From Cycas panzhihuaensis (taxonomy: Eukaryota; Cycadophyta): a stretch of DNA of 64,000 bases. A program made the translations under genes and the position numbers. Positions 1-11,880 of the stretch are shown here, in pieces. Position 1 is the stretch's first letter. Each line of letters begins with the position of its first letter. The stretch is from positions 167,407,741 to 167,471,740 of the forward strand of contig CM041465.1 in NCBI GenBank assembly GCA_023213395.1. The letters are read 5' to 3'. The notes beneath the pieces were generated by a model, which was given only the letters and a program-made list of their open reading frames with translations, did not search any database and was not told the origin of the DNA.

Positions 1-140
1 ACTCATGTATATCTTCTAACAGTTAGTGGAGGAGTGTCCACATACTCCTATGATTCATTTTCAGAAAAGTCTTTCTACTCTTTTGTTTCCAAAGATGACT
101 AGGTCTCAAGCTTGACCTGTTGATGTTCAACTTTTTGCTC

Positions 141-914
141 CTATTTCACTTCAACTTCTACATTATCTAATTTTATAAAAAGAGATTCATTAAATATAAC
201 ATCTATATTAATAATGATTTTATGGGTAGTAGGATCCCATAACATGTATCCCTTCACACCATCTCTATCACCATAACCAACAAAGATATATCTCTTGGAT
301 TTCAAGTCTGACTTTGAACATTGACCTATATTAGTCAAGGTATAAGCATCAAAACCAAAAACTTTTAAATTTGAATATTCACATGGATATATAGTCCATA
401 CCTCTTCAAGAATCTTGTGATCTATTACAAGTGATGGTGACCTATTTACCAAATAATAAGTTGTCTAAACAACTTCTGTCCATAAGCCCTACTCCACTAC
501 TATATTATTCAGCATGCTTCTAACTCTTTCCAAGAGTGTCCTATTCATGCACTCAGTTATGCCATTCTACTATGAAGTATAGCTAGTGGTCTTATACATT
601 TCAATCCTAACTTCTCTATAATAGTTCTTAAACTCTAAGGAGTTAAACTCACCTTCATTATTAGTTCTTAAATATTTAATTGACCTACCAGTGCTCTTCG
701 TAACTAGATCCTTGAATTACTTAAACACATTGAAAACATCAGATTTCGTTTTCAAAAAATAGACCCACACCTTTATCGAGTAATCATCTATACATGTGAC
801 TAAGTATAATGATCCTCTATAAGATATTATAGGGGTTGTTTCCCACATATCTAAATGTACATAATCCAGAATACCTTCACTAGTGTGATTCTCTACTTTA
901 AACTTGAGCCTATA
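141..914 (-). pseudogene. copia-1 integrase, broken
   Basis: The minus-strand translation shows a copia integrase core followed by its C-terminal part. An LDMW block carries the first catalytic Asp. A TNNEGEF block stands where copia elements normally have a TDNGGEF-like block, so the second catalytic Asp appears changed to Asn. A later NGITECMNRTLL block keeps the catalytic Glu. The open stretch 452-141 holds the typical tail, with motifs LKVFGFDAY, YIFVGYGD, GVKGYMLWDP and DVIFNE. At least three in-frame stops lie between 900 and 450. Integrase would insert the element's cDNA into host chromatin; this copy cannot be functional. Confidence 0.85.
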
Positions 915-1559
915 CTACTTCCTAAAAACATAATGTTTATAAAAAGTCAAATCTAAAAGTTGCAAGTTAGGAAGCAACTTACAGTTTATTAGAACCTTAA
1001 GTCCTCTCTTACTCATGTGCCCAAGTCTCTGATGCCATAACTGAGCTGGATCTTTTGTATTTGATGTTGTAGTTGCATGGCTAATATCTATACTTCCCAC
1101 TAAAATGTAAAAGTTTTCTTTCTTTAATACTTTCATAATAACCAAGACACCCTTTAATACCTTCAAGACTCCTTCATGACCTGTGTACTTATAACCACTA
1201 GAATCTAGTTTACCCAAGGAAATCAGATTCCTTTTTAGATTAGGTACATGTCTAACTTTAGTTAATATTCTTACTATACCATCAAACAGTTTAATTCTTA
1301 TGCTACTAATGCCCACTATCTTATAGGAAACTTCATTTCCCATAAGCACATCACCACCATCAAGAGGTTGGTATGATGAAAACCAACTTTTATGTAGACA
1401 CATATGGTGTGAAGCACCTAAATCTAATAACCAATCATGATGATAATTTAAAATATTATAAGGAACTGAGACATTATTATTTGTACCTTGATTTGACTCC
1501 ACTTGATTAACCTCCTTAGTAGGATCTTCCTTTTTTCGGAACTCCTTCTTTTGTAGCAA
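915..1559 (-). pseudogene. copia-1 protease plus GAG-pre-integrase segment
   Basis: This is an open minus-strand stretch of 214 codons. Near residues 43-54 it has WLLDLGASHHMC, the copia aspartic-protease active-site block. The central D-S/T-G triad reads D-L-G here, so the serine or threonine is lost. Near residues 170-185 it has LWHQRLGHMSKRGL, the signature of the GAG-pre-integrase domain. The methionine at 1559 is not a true start; the natural product would be part of a longer polyprotein joined to the gag upstream. Overlap with the gag frame shows a frameshift between gag and protease. Confidence 0.88.
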
Positions 1560-2300
1560 TCCTTCTTGAGGTGACTTGTCTTATTGCAATGCCAACATCT
1601 GAGCTTACTCTTCTTGCCTTTTGACTTTGACCTTAATGTGTCCCTAGAGCTTTGTCCTCTCTTAATCATTCTGCCCCTTACTGTCATAGCTTCTACTATG
1701 GAGATTTCAAGACAAGACTTCCTCCTCACTTCTTCCATTAGTAAAGCACTCACAACAAAATCATAGTCTAATTCATTTATAGTGATAAGACTAATTGAGG
1801 TGACAATATTATCCCAAGATTCTAGTAATAAACACAATAAGGTAATAACCTTATCCTCATCCTTGATTGTAACATCAATACTAGCTAACTGGAAAATAAG
1901 AGTATTGAAAATATTTAAATGATCAGTGATTTTTATACCTTCCTTCACCTGTAATAAGTACAATTACCTCTTTAAGTAGATTTAATTCGTCACTGATTTA
2001 GTCATGTACAAGCCTTCTAACTAAGCCCATAATCCTTCCATTGTTTGCTCCCCTACAATGTTAAATAGAACTTCATTCGATAAGTACAATTATATTATGC
2101 TAAGATCCCTTTAGTTTAGATCATCCCATTCATCATCATCCATCCTATGGGTTTCTTCAATTTGCCTACAAGATCTTTGTATAAACCTTGTTATACCAAA
2201 ACATCATATGTTTTTAGCTTCCATAACTCAAAGTTATTCTTGCCATTGAATTTCTCCACCTCAAACTTTGTATTCGCCAATTTCGCCATTTGGTATAGAA
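1448..2300 (-). pseudogene. copia-1 gag with CCHC zinc knuckle
   Basis: The minus-strand frame open from 1963 to 1448 resembles the UBN2-type copia gag, with an AllMEEVRR-like block followed by a basic stretch. At 1597-1556 it ends in an intact zinc knuckle, CWHCNKTSHLKKDC, which fits C-X2-C-X4-H-X4-C. Weaker gag-like sequence with stops extends upstream to about 2300, just below the primer site. Gag would form the virus-like particle and bind element RNA. The knuckle is unusually well preserved compared with copia-2 and copia-3, where cysteines are lost. Confidence 0.85.
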
Positions 2301-2348
2301 AAGGCTCACACCAAAACCTTCACAAACTCACTGTAACAATAAAAGTGT

Positions 2349-2359
2349 CTCTGATACCA
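2349..2359 (-). other. copia-1 primer-binding site (tRNA-iMet type)
   Basis: The minus strand reads TGGTATCAGAG, the standard copia primer site complementary to the 3' end of initiator methionine tRNA. The context GACAAG just upstream on the minus strand is typical of copia elements. It fixes the inner LTR border two bases away. Confidence 0.92.
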
Positions 2360-2361
2360 CT

Positions 2362-2989
2362 TGTCAAAAAAACTAGGTCCTAATAACTAGAAACTACCAC
2401 CAATATCTAAACTATTTTGGAACTAGTTACAAGAATCAAAATTAAAAATTAATATGCAAGTTCTTAAATCATAGATAATATAATAAATGAATTAGAAATC
2501 TAAAACATCACATATACACCTAATATAACATGGTAAAACCCTAGCAGTATGGTAGGGAAACATCCACATAGGAAAGGTATCGATCTTTATTATCAAAGAA
2601 TAGAGAAATGTATATAATCTATAACAAAATGTTCACAATAACAACAACCAGCTACCCAACTCCTCATAGTACATCTAAAACATCAAACACCATCAACATA
2701 ATAAAAAAACACCCTAAATTGGAATATATGAGAGAGTCATATAAGGCACAAATCTTGACCATTAAATCTAGGATATTTTAAATGAATGACCCTGATTCTC
2801 TTTATGGTTTACTATGCTTTTTAGTGCTAGCTTTATAGGTTGGGGGCTACCGCCCCTGAATCCCCTCTTTATGGGGGTGAAGGGGATGGGGTTCTAGCCC
2901 CCTTTACACCCCCCAACTAAGGGGGGCTCCCACCCCCTTTGAATCTCCCTAAAGAATTTTAAAGAGGAAACTGTGTTGCCAACCTATCA
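2362..2989 (-). repeat. copia-1 5' LTR (outer edge approximate)
   Basis: The inner end is fixed by the primer site: on the plus strand the LTR begins TGTCAAAA at 2362. The outer end cannot be confirmed because the partner LTR is outside the window; 2989 is a guess at a CA dinucleotide. A C/G-run segment at about 2838-2945, with several runs of four to six C or G, looks like the CCCC/GGGG-rich part seen in some plant copia LTRs and supports an LTR of roughly 0.6 kb. Confidence 0.6.
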
Positions 2990-5900
2990 AAATTTTAGCC
3001 TTCAAAACATTATTACTATATTATCTAACATATACTAATAGGGGTAGCCATGGCAATGTAGAGCCTTTCGCTATAGCTTGGGTCATTTAAGATCACCGGG
3101 GTCATACCTTAGTTCGATCTAGAATATACCTCCTAGATTCCATAAATAACCAAGCTAAGTATATGACCATCATAAAGGTATTAACAAATGTAATTAGCTT
3201 CCACTGTGGATATGTTATCATGTATTATGACTCATAAATTATTATATCCCAGCTAACTCAAGTTTATTGCATTAATCATTGGTAATTGAGGTTTTTAGCC
3301 ATGATAACTAGATCCCTCCTAACCCAATTTACTTCTGTTAAAATTCACCATATTCCTCATGAGCTTAACATTATTAAAGATGCTAGCTTGGTGAATTTTA
3401 TCCTTAAGCATCATTTTCTATTTGTGGGCAATTCCCCTTCAACTCAATGGGCCACTCATTGAGGTATGTTTCCAAGAGACAATTCCCCTAGTCTCTTCGA
3501 TAAAAGCTAGCTATTAATGAGGTAAAACTATAGTGATCAAACCTTGACTTACTGAGTCTCTATTCCCTTTAGGTATTTTGAGGCACCACCTCATCTACCC
3601 GAGGGGTTTTATGCTTCTAAGCCCTATTTCAAGGCTATGCTACCCATTTGGATTCCTATCAAGGCAATGCTTTGGTCATTTTCCATCTCCTATTGGCACA
3701 TGTTTAGGATTTATAACCACTAGCCTTAGGATTGATATGGTTAATGTCCCATCATCCCCCTTAGCTTGTGTCCCTTTATCATAGGCTCCACTATGGCAAT
3801 CACTATCGAATGTGATTCATGCACATTTGATTTTTGTTATTATACATCTTATATTATCTGTAATTAGTAACATTTATCATCTTCTAGCTTTAGATTAAAG
3901 AGGTTTTACTGCCATAGGAGTAGTGTTTCTCAACTTCCAGGAATGGCATTTTCATGGCAATGTACAAGTAAGTATAAGTATACATTCCTATCCTTTCTAC
4001 GCTTCATAAATTTATATTATTATGATTTTATGATGACTATGATAATTTTAGATAATAAATGTATGCTTTATTTGCTTACTTCACTTGCTTGTTCATCCCC
4101 TTTTTTTGCCAATGATGATCGAGACCTCGATCCATGGCTTTGGTGTCTCCTTGCCATGGTTTGTCGGTTAGAAAAGGAACCTCTCTATCCTCTTTCAACC
4201 CATTTCCTTATTAATTGTTCACTTATTTTTGTCTTTTTAACCTTGTTTTAACTTTGTTACAACTTTTTATTTGTTGATTTCCACCTTTAGGATTAGTCGT
4301 TTGTGAGATTTGTTTAATTAAATGATAAAATTTATAGAAAAAATAAACTTTTGTGCTTGTACCACTATGCATTCTATAAATTCTACCTATATCATTATGA
4401 ATTCTATCAATTCTACCTATACCATAGATATATCTATAGTAGCACAAATATATCTGTAGTACCACACATATATTTGTGGTATGACTTTTACAACATTTAA
4501 CTGTAGTCTTTAACATTTAGTTAGCTCATTTATGATGCTTTTATCAAACCTGGTAGGCCATGTCAGCCCTATGTCATCTTGTTGAAGTCTTGGGAGGCTA
4601 AATATGCCTCTAACAACTATATTTTTGATTTTTTTTAAGAATCTAACTTCCAAATCATGATGTGACTTATAGTTTTGGGTGGTGGTTTTCCCATATTATG
4701 GTCATGAAACCATCATCCCCTCACCTTGAAATTTTATATAAAACCCCTCATTTTTTAAAAGGATAGGGGACTCTTTCATTCTTATATAGTGATACCAAAA
4801 TGTTGCCAACTTTTCTACTTGAACTCAGTCAACTTTTATATAATTATTAGCCACCAATTGAGGTAACATCTTGTAGAGATCTTCATCCATACAATTAAAG
4901 GAGCTTTAAGGAGTTCTTTTTGGTAGGCCATTGGCTCTCCCGCCATCTCCAAGGGCTTGGGTAATCTCTATACTTTGTTTTCTTTGTGTTGTATACATCT
5001 TCTCTTTTCCTTTTGCCTCTTATCTATACCATGTTGCATGTTGTTAGGGCTATGGTTAATTAGTGATTACTTGATTTTATTCATTTTCTTTTGGTCTAGA
5101 GGGATAGGATCTAGATGCATGCATGTTCTTGCCTCTATCCTCTCCTCATTTCTTGAGTTATAGGATTTTGGGGAGGTTTCATAAGTACAACTTAGAAAAC
5201 CACCAATATTTAGAGGATATTAGTGCCATCATGAGGCACTTCTCCCTTTATCTCTGTCTTTATCTCATTTTTCTCTTTTATGATTAATGTTCAAGTTTAA
5301 ATGTTATATACTTGGTTAGTTTCTTTCATTAATGCTAGCATGGTATTCTTAGTTATTATTGAATGCCACTAACTTGTATGATAAGGTGGGAAGCAAAGCT
5401 TCCCAAATCTTTCACGAGCTTAGAGATTGGTTTCACATCAAAAGATCAGTTGGTGTTTACATTATTTTTGTTTCTTTCTTTTATCTCTCTTTCCTTTATA
5501 TTTTTATTACCTTCATGCTTGGAATGAGTAAGTTATAGCCCCATTTCTTCACAACTATGCAAGGAGCTTCCAAAGTAGGTGAGAAGGAGAACCTACATTG
5601 CAACTATCATTCTTACTGAAGTACACCTTATTACCTTCCTTTTTGTCTTCCTTTTCTAAGTTAATTTCCCTTATATTCTTAGTCACATATTTTTCCTTTG
5701 TTTGCTTAAACGAAAGGAAAGAAAAAAAAAGGAAAAGTGGGAAAAGGATATGATAAAGTATAAGGAAAGATAGATATTAAGAAAGAGAAGGAATAAAAAG
5801 GGAAGGGTAGTTTATAGGTGCTTCTTCTTCCTCTTATCCCCTCTTCCTTTCCATTTTAGTTGTCATTATTATCTTTTATATGAAAATAGGAAAAATTAAA

Positions 5901-6239
5901 ATTAAAATTAAAATAAAAGTAGAGAGAGAGAGAGAGAGTAAAAGGGAGGGAGGTTTAGTAGAGTTTTACTTTCCTCTCACTTTACCCCCTCTCATCTCTT
6001 TTTTATTCATAAACTAAAAATATATATAAGAAATCAAACAAACAAGATCTACCACTTCTTTTTTATAAAAAACATTAATTCTACAAAGAAAACTAGAGCT
6101 ACAAACCCTAAACATTAGGAGAGGCTTCACCACATGAGTCTCAAATATGTATTCAAGTAGTGCACATGCACCCTTTAAGGGTAACTTGAGACCCTATTTC
6201 ACCTATATAGGTTCTGCACCCTAGGCCTATTATCTTTAA
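2990..6239. other. AT-rich interval without recognisable genes
   Basis: Both strands are densely stopped. Short open stretches (for example 3578-3784 and 4957-5163 plus) match nothing I recognise. The interval holds two near-tandem copies of an ATTCTA(T/C)-containing unit at 4366-4425, a small hairpin (TACCACA/TGTGGTA arms) at about 4459-4480, and an (AG)9 microsatellite at 5921-5938. Probably old transposon remains. Confidence 0.6.
5921..5938. repeat. (AG)9 microsatellite
   Basis: Nine uninterrupted AG units, preceded by an A-rich AATTAAA-type tract. Confidence 0.95.
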
Positions 6240-6654
6240 AAGAATTTGTCTTTAGTTATCCCTTTATTAGGTGTGTTCTAATATGCATCATAGATCTTAT
6301 CATGTTTTTGATCTAGAGGAAGATCATATATGATTATTAGCTTATTTAGTAATTGAATACTTCATTAGTTCAAATGAGCAAAGTGGTCATGTCATAAAGT
6401 ATTAGATGAACTTGTAACATGACCATGCTCAAGTGTGATAAAGAATTTATACAAACTATTATCTTTAGCTCCTTAAGTAATTATAAAATCACCATCTTTT
6501 ATGACACACTTAATGGTCTCAAAATCAACTTTCAAGTTTTGCTTAGTCATATGAATTATAATATGCAAATTATTCTTAAATAATAGTACATAAAGCACAT
6601 TAGAGATTTATATCATATGACTAGTTTGATTGAAAATGATTATACCTTACTCAA

Positions 6655-6977
6655 TTACTTTATGTTGATTGTTATCATGAAGAACAATGGTTTACTTATG
6701 ACCTTCTTTGAGTTCACTAAACTAATCTTTGTAGAAACAATATTATAATCAATGTACCAAGGATCAACCATGCTATATAGAACACTAAACATAAAGATTT
6801 TATCATTATCATCAATAAATAAGATGATAGATATGCTAACTTTCTTCTTATTTGCTTTCTTTTTCCAATAATTCTTATTATGGTGACCTTTCTTATTATG
6901 AAAAATATACATAAGATTCTTTTTAGATTTGGATTCATTTGTGCTTTGAGGAGATGGTGGAGTTTATTTAGGAGCAT
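6655..6977 (-). pseudogene. copia-2 zinc knuckle and protease remnant
   Basis: The minus-strand frame from 6912 reads MYIFHNKKGHHNKNYWKKK. The histidine and spacing match a copia CCHC knuckle, but the first cysteine positions and the last cysteine (now Tyr) are lost. About 30 residues later DPWYIDYNIVS occupies the place of the protease WxIDSGAS block, with the active-site Ser-Gly destroyed. Cys-to-Tyr and Gly loss are what G-to-A change on the coding strand would give. The overlapping frame 6977-6717 continues the gag end. No function can remain. Confidence 0.7.
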
Positions 6978-8493
6978 TCACCTTAAGATTCTTTTTAAAT
7001 TGAGATGTTAATGACATGTTGCTACTACTACTAATATAACCTCCTATGCATTGCTCCTCATGTAAGTGAAGTCTAGTTAACTCCTTAAATATAAGTGGTT
7101 ATACTTTCTTAGTCAAACATAAATTGGCTATAAATTTATAATAGCCTTCATGCAACCTATTAAGTGTGATCCTCCCAACCATTTATTTCCTCACCTATTA
7201 TAATTTATTGATCTCTTATCTTAATTTTTACAAATAATAATATATGGAGTCATCTATAGTCATTCTATAATGAATAAAATATATTTCTCAAGTACAACAC
7301 TCTTGTCTCTTTTTTGGTCTCATATACATCTTATAGAGTCTGTCATATATCCCTTAATGTAGTCTTGCTTTGTAGATGTGTGGTGAACCCATCAATAACT
7401 AAGGTCCCAATAATCACTAATATCCCTTAATTATGATCCTCTCAATCTTCAATGTCTTTATTTATCCCTATTGAGAAAGGTGTTGTGGTTCCAGTTGTGG
7501 CCTATGTAGAAGTCACAACTAGCTTTGGTTCTTTTCCTTCAATAATCTTTATTAATTTCTTAAGCACTAAAATATTAAAAATTTTAAATTTTTATATTAT
7601 ATAATTCTTGCTATGTAATTTGTGTGCATCTAGTAGAATATAACTAGTGATATTAACACCTAATATTTTAGGAATTAATGCACGTGATAGACTATAAATA
7701 TGAGCTTATTAAAAAAAATGGTGATTGCATGGTCTTATGATAAAATTCAACCATTAAAATTAAATATGATAAAAAATAAGATGTTGGAAATGAAAACTAC
7801 AAAAGTTAGATAATAAACAAATAGGAAAACAACTTTATCCTATTTTAGAGTGTTTAACCCTTTGTTACATATGACTAACAACTTAAAAAATAAAGGATAG
7901 ACTTAAAATATATTCATAACTACTAAAATTTCTTTTAAACGTTAGAAAACCATGTAATGAAGCAAACTTATTAAAGATATTTTAAAAACCTTATAGATTT
8001 TCTTTAGCCACCGTTGCCCAAAGTTGCCTATCTCCAATCACAAGCCTCATAAGATCATTTTTTAAGTAATTGTTTGTATCCAATCATTGATGTAAGTTGA
8101 TATTAACCTAATTTAGGAACCCATAGGTAATTTTCATGAAGAAATTTTAAATTTTTTACTATTGAAAGCTCGAAATGAGGATTTAGAAAGTTGCCCTCTT
8201 TCTCTAACTTTTAGGATGATTTTACACCAAGATTTCTTATTTTAAAGGCTAAGATTAGTGTCAAATGAGTCTTATATCTATTGGGAACAAACCCAAAAGT
8301 AGAAATGTTACAAATATAAGAGATTCAAAGTGCCTACTTTGGAAAAAGATGCCCCTATAGTAGAACCAATGCACTTTTCACTATAAAAACAATTGTGGGT
8401 TTACTTAAAAGTAGAGCAAATTAGTAATAAAGATGCCTAAAAAGTAGAAAATCATGATTAGACTCAAAATTTTCTCATAAAATTAACAAAGGT

Positions 8494-8504
8494 ATTTGAT
8501 GCCA
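8494..8504 (-). other. copia-2 primer-binding site, decayed (tentative)
   Basis: The minus strand reads TGGCATCAAAT, resembling the copia primer site TGGTATCAGAG with three changes. It is preceded by TTTCAACA, a common copia LTR end. It lies about 0.8 kb upstream of the gag similarity. Confidence 0.4.
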
Positions 8505-8722
8505 TGTTGAAACTTAGACCAAAAGTAACAAAAACATGGGAGGAAATAAGAACATATTTACACAATAATATATAAGAAAAAAATAATAGTGGATTAGATC
8601 ATAATGTGTGTAATGAGCTCTCACCAATCTACTCTCCATGGTAGACCAATGCTACTGAAACACTTGAAAATAAATCCTCACGTGATAATTATTTTCCACA
8701 ACCTAGGAAAGTCATGGTCAAC
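8505..8722 (-). repeat. possible copia-2 5' LTR (218 bp)
   Basis: On the plus strand this runs TGTTGAAAC...GGTCAACA, which has TG/CA ends and a short TGTTG/CAACA inverted terminal match as expected for a copia LTR. Its right part may overlap the start of repeat D, so the outer border is uncertain. Confidence 0.35.
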
Positions 8723-11700
8723 ATACTAATAAGTGAGTAAAGGTACACACTTCATGTTTTTTTCTCTTTTAAAGTTTTAGCTTAGTTTAGTTTAGTTTTT
8801 ACTTTTTATAAATGTGTGCTTTTGTTTACTTATTGTTATGGAAGATGGGTGTATGTGTATTCAATCAAGGATGAGTTTGACCATGGTCAGTGGCTATAAA
8901 ACTTGTCCATCCATGTTTAAAAGGTTGAAGAAAGGCATTTTAGTATCTTTATAGTCACATCTTACCCTTCCTCCACTCTTGTTTATAGCATTACTCTACT
9001 TAACTTGCTCTCTTTTACACTTTTTGTCATTAAAACTAATATTGTTTCATGCATTTACTCTCATCCCATTATGATTTGTATCTATATAGTCTTGATTTTT
9101 ACTAATTCTATTTTGGATTTTCACTAATGTACTCTATTTCCTATTTGATTTTACAATTTTGGGATCTTTGTGATATCACAAAGTTCATCATAATACTATG
9201 AAAACTCAAATTTTGTACTATTGTGGTAAACTTTAGGGGATATGTTTTCTCACTTTCAAATTTTTTTAGTCTATGGTTGGTCATGTATTTATGGTACTCA
9301 ACCATAGCCTATTCCATCAAAACCATGGTCTTCTCATGGCTTTTGATTCAAGACCATGGGCCAATTAATGCTTTGGGATTAATTGGCATAAAAATAATAG
9401 GTAATTTACCCATAGTTTATTGGAAAACTATTGGCCTAAAACCATGGGTCTTTTCCTCTCCTTTTCTTATTTATATACCTTTTCCATACTTAGCTTAGAT
9501 ATTAGACATTAGTAGATATTAGAGTACTCTTTCATTGGAACAAAATGTCATTAGCATCCCTCCTTCACTAAGAATTGGGACAACACCCCTCACACTAGTA
9601 GTATTTCCTCCTCCTTTTTAACTATTTATTATTGTTCTCTTTAGTTTGAATTGCTTTATGTTTGATGCCTTCTCTTTTACTTATTTCTACTATTTCCTTT
9701 GCATGTTTGACCTTTCCATTATGTGAGTGTCTTGTAAGAGGAAAGTATATTTGGTATTGCCTATTGATCTTAGAAGATGATGGTAACATAGCCATTTAAG
9801 AGGCCCTTTACACACCGATTCATTATTTGACCTTAACTTGTTGCTTAATTTCTAGTTAATATCATTTTCATTTGTGAAAATTTAAGATTTCTTTGTATGC
9901 TACTAACTTGCCAAGTGGAGGAGTGTTACAGTTTACCTTAGTGCAAATTGGAGGTGCATGGAGCTTGTTAGAATCCCCATTTCCTCCCCTCCTCCTTCTA
10001 CTAAAATATAAAGTGCCTATTACATAGTTAGAATGCTACCCAATTTTTATTAGAAATCACCACAAGATATGTATTAAGAAGCTTGTTTCAAAGTCATTTT
10101 CTAGCATTTTAGATTTTATACAAAACTTTATTTTATCATAGGCTCATCCAACAAGTAGAAATATTATCAAAATTTTCCTAGAAAATTCACCAATATTTAC
10201 ATACCTTTAACGTGGTTTTGAGCTTATTGGCATCTTAGATTATTATGTGGGTTATATGCCAAAAGAAGTTTTGAAAGTAAAATTATTGCAAGGTTCAAGT
10301 GATCTTCTCGAAACCCTTCTCTATAGGCCTCTCTTTCAAAATGAAAAGGCTTGAAATCATACTTTTTATTTCATAATTTTACTTAAAAAGGGAAAAATAG
10401 GAGAAAGTAATTTGTCTATTTGACTTTCATTACTAGTTGCTTCTCCCTTTGCCTTTCATGTAGTTATATTTTTATTTACAAATGAAAAGTGTTTTAAAAA
10501 ACCAAAACCGAAAGGGTTAAGGAACTTTTATATTTCATGCACCACACTGCATGCTTGATTGACCTTTTGTGTCTACTTAAATGAATGCTATAACAAATCA
10601 TAGATTCACACTTGTTGTGAGTCCTCAAATCTGTGGGGCTCACAAACATTTCTTTTAAAGGTTAGTAACTTCTTATTTACATTCAATTTAAAGCTACATC
10701 ATAACTATATTTTAATGTTTATTATTTGCTCTCCTTAGTCTTTTTAGGGTAGGTTCCTTCTTATACTAAAGAGGAGGGATTATGATCTTTCTACTTAGAT
10801 TTCATTACTAAATGAGAGAGATAATCTTATGCCTTTATGTGATGTCAAGTCTTCTATATCCATATTCTAAATAATATAGTAGAGGGAATCTATTCTTACT
10901 CTATGCTTATACATAGGGTGTTGATAGCTAAGTGGGCTCCATTTATCTTATTAAGAATAATGTCTTCTTTGTCTTCATCTCTTTAGACTTCAAAGTTCAT
11001 TAGGTTTAGACATGGGTACTGCCAAGTTACTTTACACTTAGGTGAGATGGGTCACCACTATTAACAAGTAATTACTAATTTATCCATAAGTAGATTGATC
11101 CTATAGTCTTGACTCATTTAGACCTCTTACTCTAGGTATTCTTTTTCCTACTTCTTATAGATTGAATCTATCATTTAAAGGTCATATAAGAGTTGAGTTA
11201 GTATATGTTAGTCTCCTTTTGGGAGGGGGTCATTACATAAGATATGCATGTAGAAGTATTTGTAGTTAGGCATTTCTACTTGATTGACCCCCTCACATTG
11301 TGAGGGCTTTTTCTGGGTGTTGTGTGGTCCTTTTGAGGATAACTTATTGATAGATAGGCTGATTTGTTCCTAAAGATTTTAGTTAAGTTTATAATTTTCT
11401 CTTTATTTATTTACGCATTTGATTCTTCATTTACATGTTTTCATAATTTTCTTGATTATGTATCTAGTTTAGCATTGTTTCTAGGTTTTTATTTTATTTT
11501 TTTCTTTTCTTATCGACACATTACATACACTTGTATGTTACCTAGCTAAACTAGGAAACTTTGGTCAGGTTGCCCCCACACCCAAGTATAAGAGATGAAT
11601 GCATGCCTCATGGGGTGTGTATTCTCATTCCTCTTTTGACATAGGTCCCACTTACCCTTTGGACATATATAGTTGGATCATGTTATATGTCTTCTCCTCC

Positions 11701-11880
11701 CACAGGCCTAACGGTTTCAATGGTGACCATACTAGGGACTTGCTAATTGGGTCTTAGCAAATACTATATTGTTGATGCCCTCTCTTTACTTAATTTAATC
11801 TCTTCATTTCATGGTAAGAATTTTATAAGTTTTTAGTCCTTTCACTTGAGGATCCCTCACATCTTTCTCATAAATTTAGA
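8690..11880 (+). repeat. repeat D, copy 1 (non-coding, LTR-like)
   Basis: About 3.2 kb of non-coding DNA, related along its length to the reverse complement of about 57150-60440. Anchors are GACCATGGTCAGTGGCTA near 8878, a CCCTCACATTGTGAGGG hairpin at 11290-11306, and CTCTTTTGACATAGG near 11632. It contains a perfect 18-bp palindrome at 9166-9183. No open frame resembles a protein. It could be a long LTR or the interior of a non-coding LTR element; I cannot see its true ends. Confidence 0.6.
9166..9183. repeat. perfect 18-bp palindrome in repeat D
   Basis: CTTTGTGATATCACAAAG reads identically on both strands. Related dyads occur in the inverted copy of D at 59912-59942. Confidence 0.95.

Larger units (their letters stand above)
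1..2361 (-). mobile_element. Ty1/copia element copia-1, internal region, truncated by the window edge
   Basis: Read on the minus strand, this is a copia polyprotein in the usual order: primer site (2349-2359), gag with zinc knuckle (about 2300-1560), protease and GAG-pre-integrase (1559-915), and integrase (about 914-141). The RT and 3' LTR would lie left of position 1. Frames change between blocks and several stops interrupt the integrase, so the copy is dead. The last 140 bases before the edge read as the acidic linker usually found between integrase and RT. Confidence 0.9.
6240..8504 (-). mobile_element. Ty1/copia element copia-2, gag to GAG-pre-integrase, truncated
   Basis: On the minus strand, about 7650-6960 translates in pieces to a copia gag (DIxQTLxDVYETKKE and LHEGYYKFI-like blocks). 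A decayed zinc knuckle follows near 6912-6868 and a protease remnant near 6780. At about 6420-6250 comes a GAG-pre-integrase block containing HDHFAHLN and an IYDLPLDQKHDKI-like stretch. Similarity stops near 6240, so integrase and RT are missing and the element is 3'-truncated or rearranged. Confidence 0.75.

Noticed and set aside
3048-3967. Repeated words CATGGCAATGTA at 3048 and 3953 as a possible LTR pair
   Set aside because: Similarity does not extend beyond about a dozen bases.
4459-4480. Hairpin TACCACA...TGTGGTA as a terminator
   Set aside because: Short AT-rich dyad in non-coding plant DNA; no transcription unit next to it.
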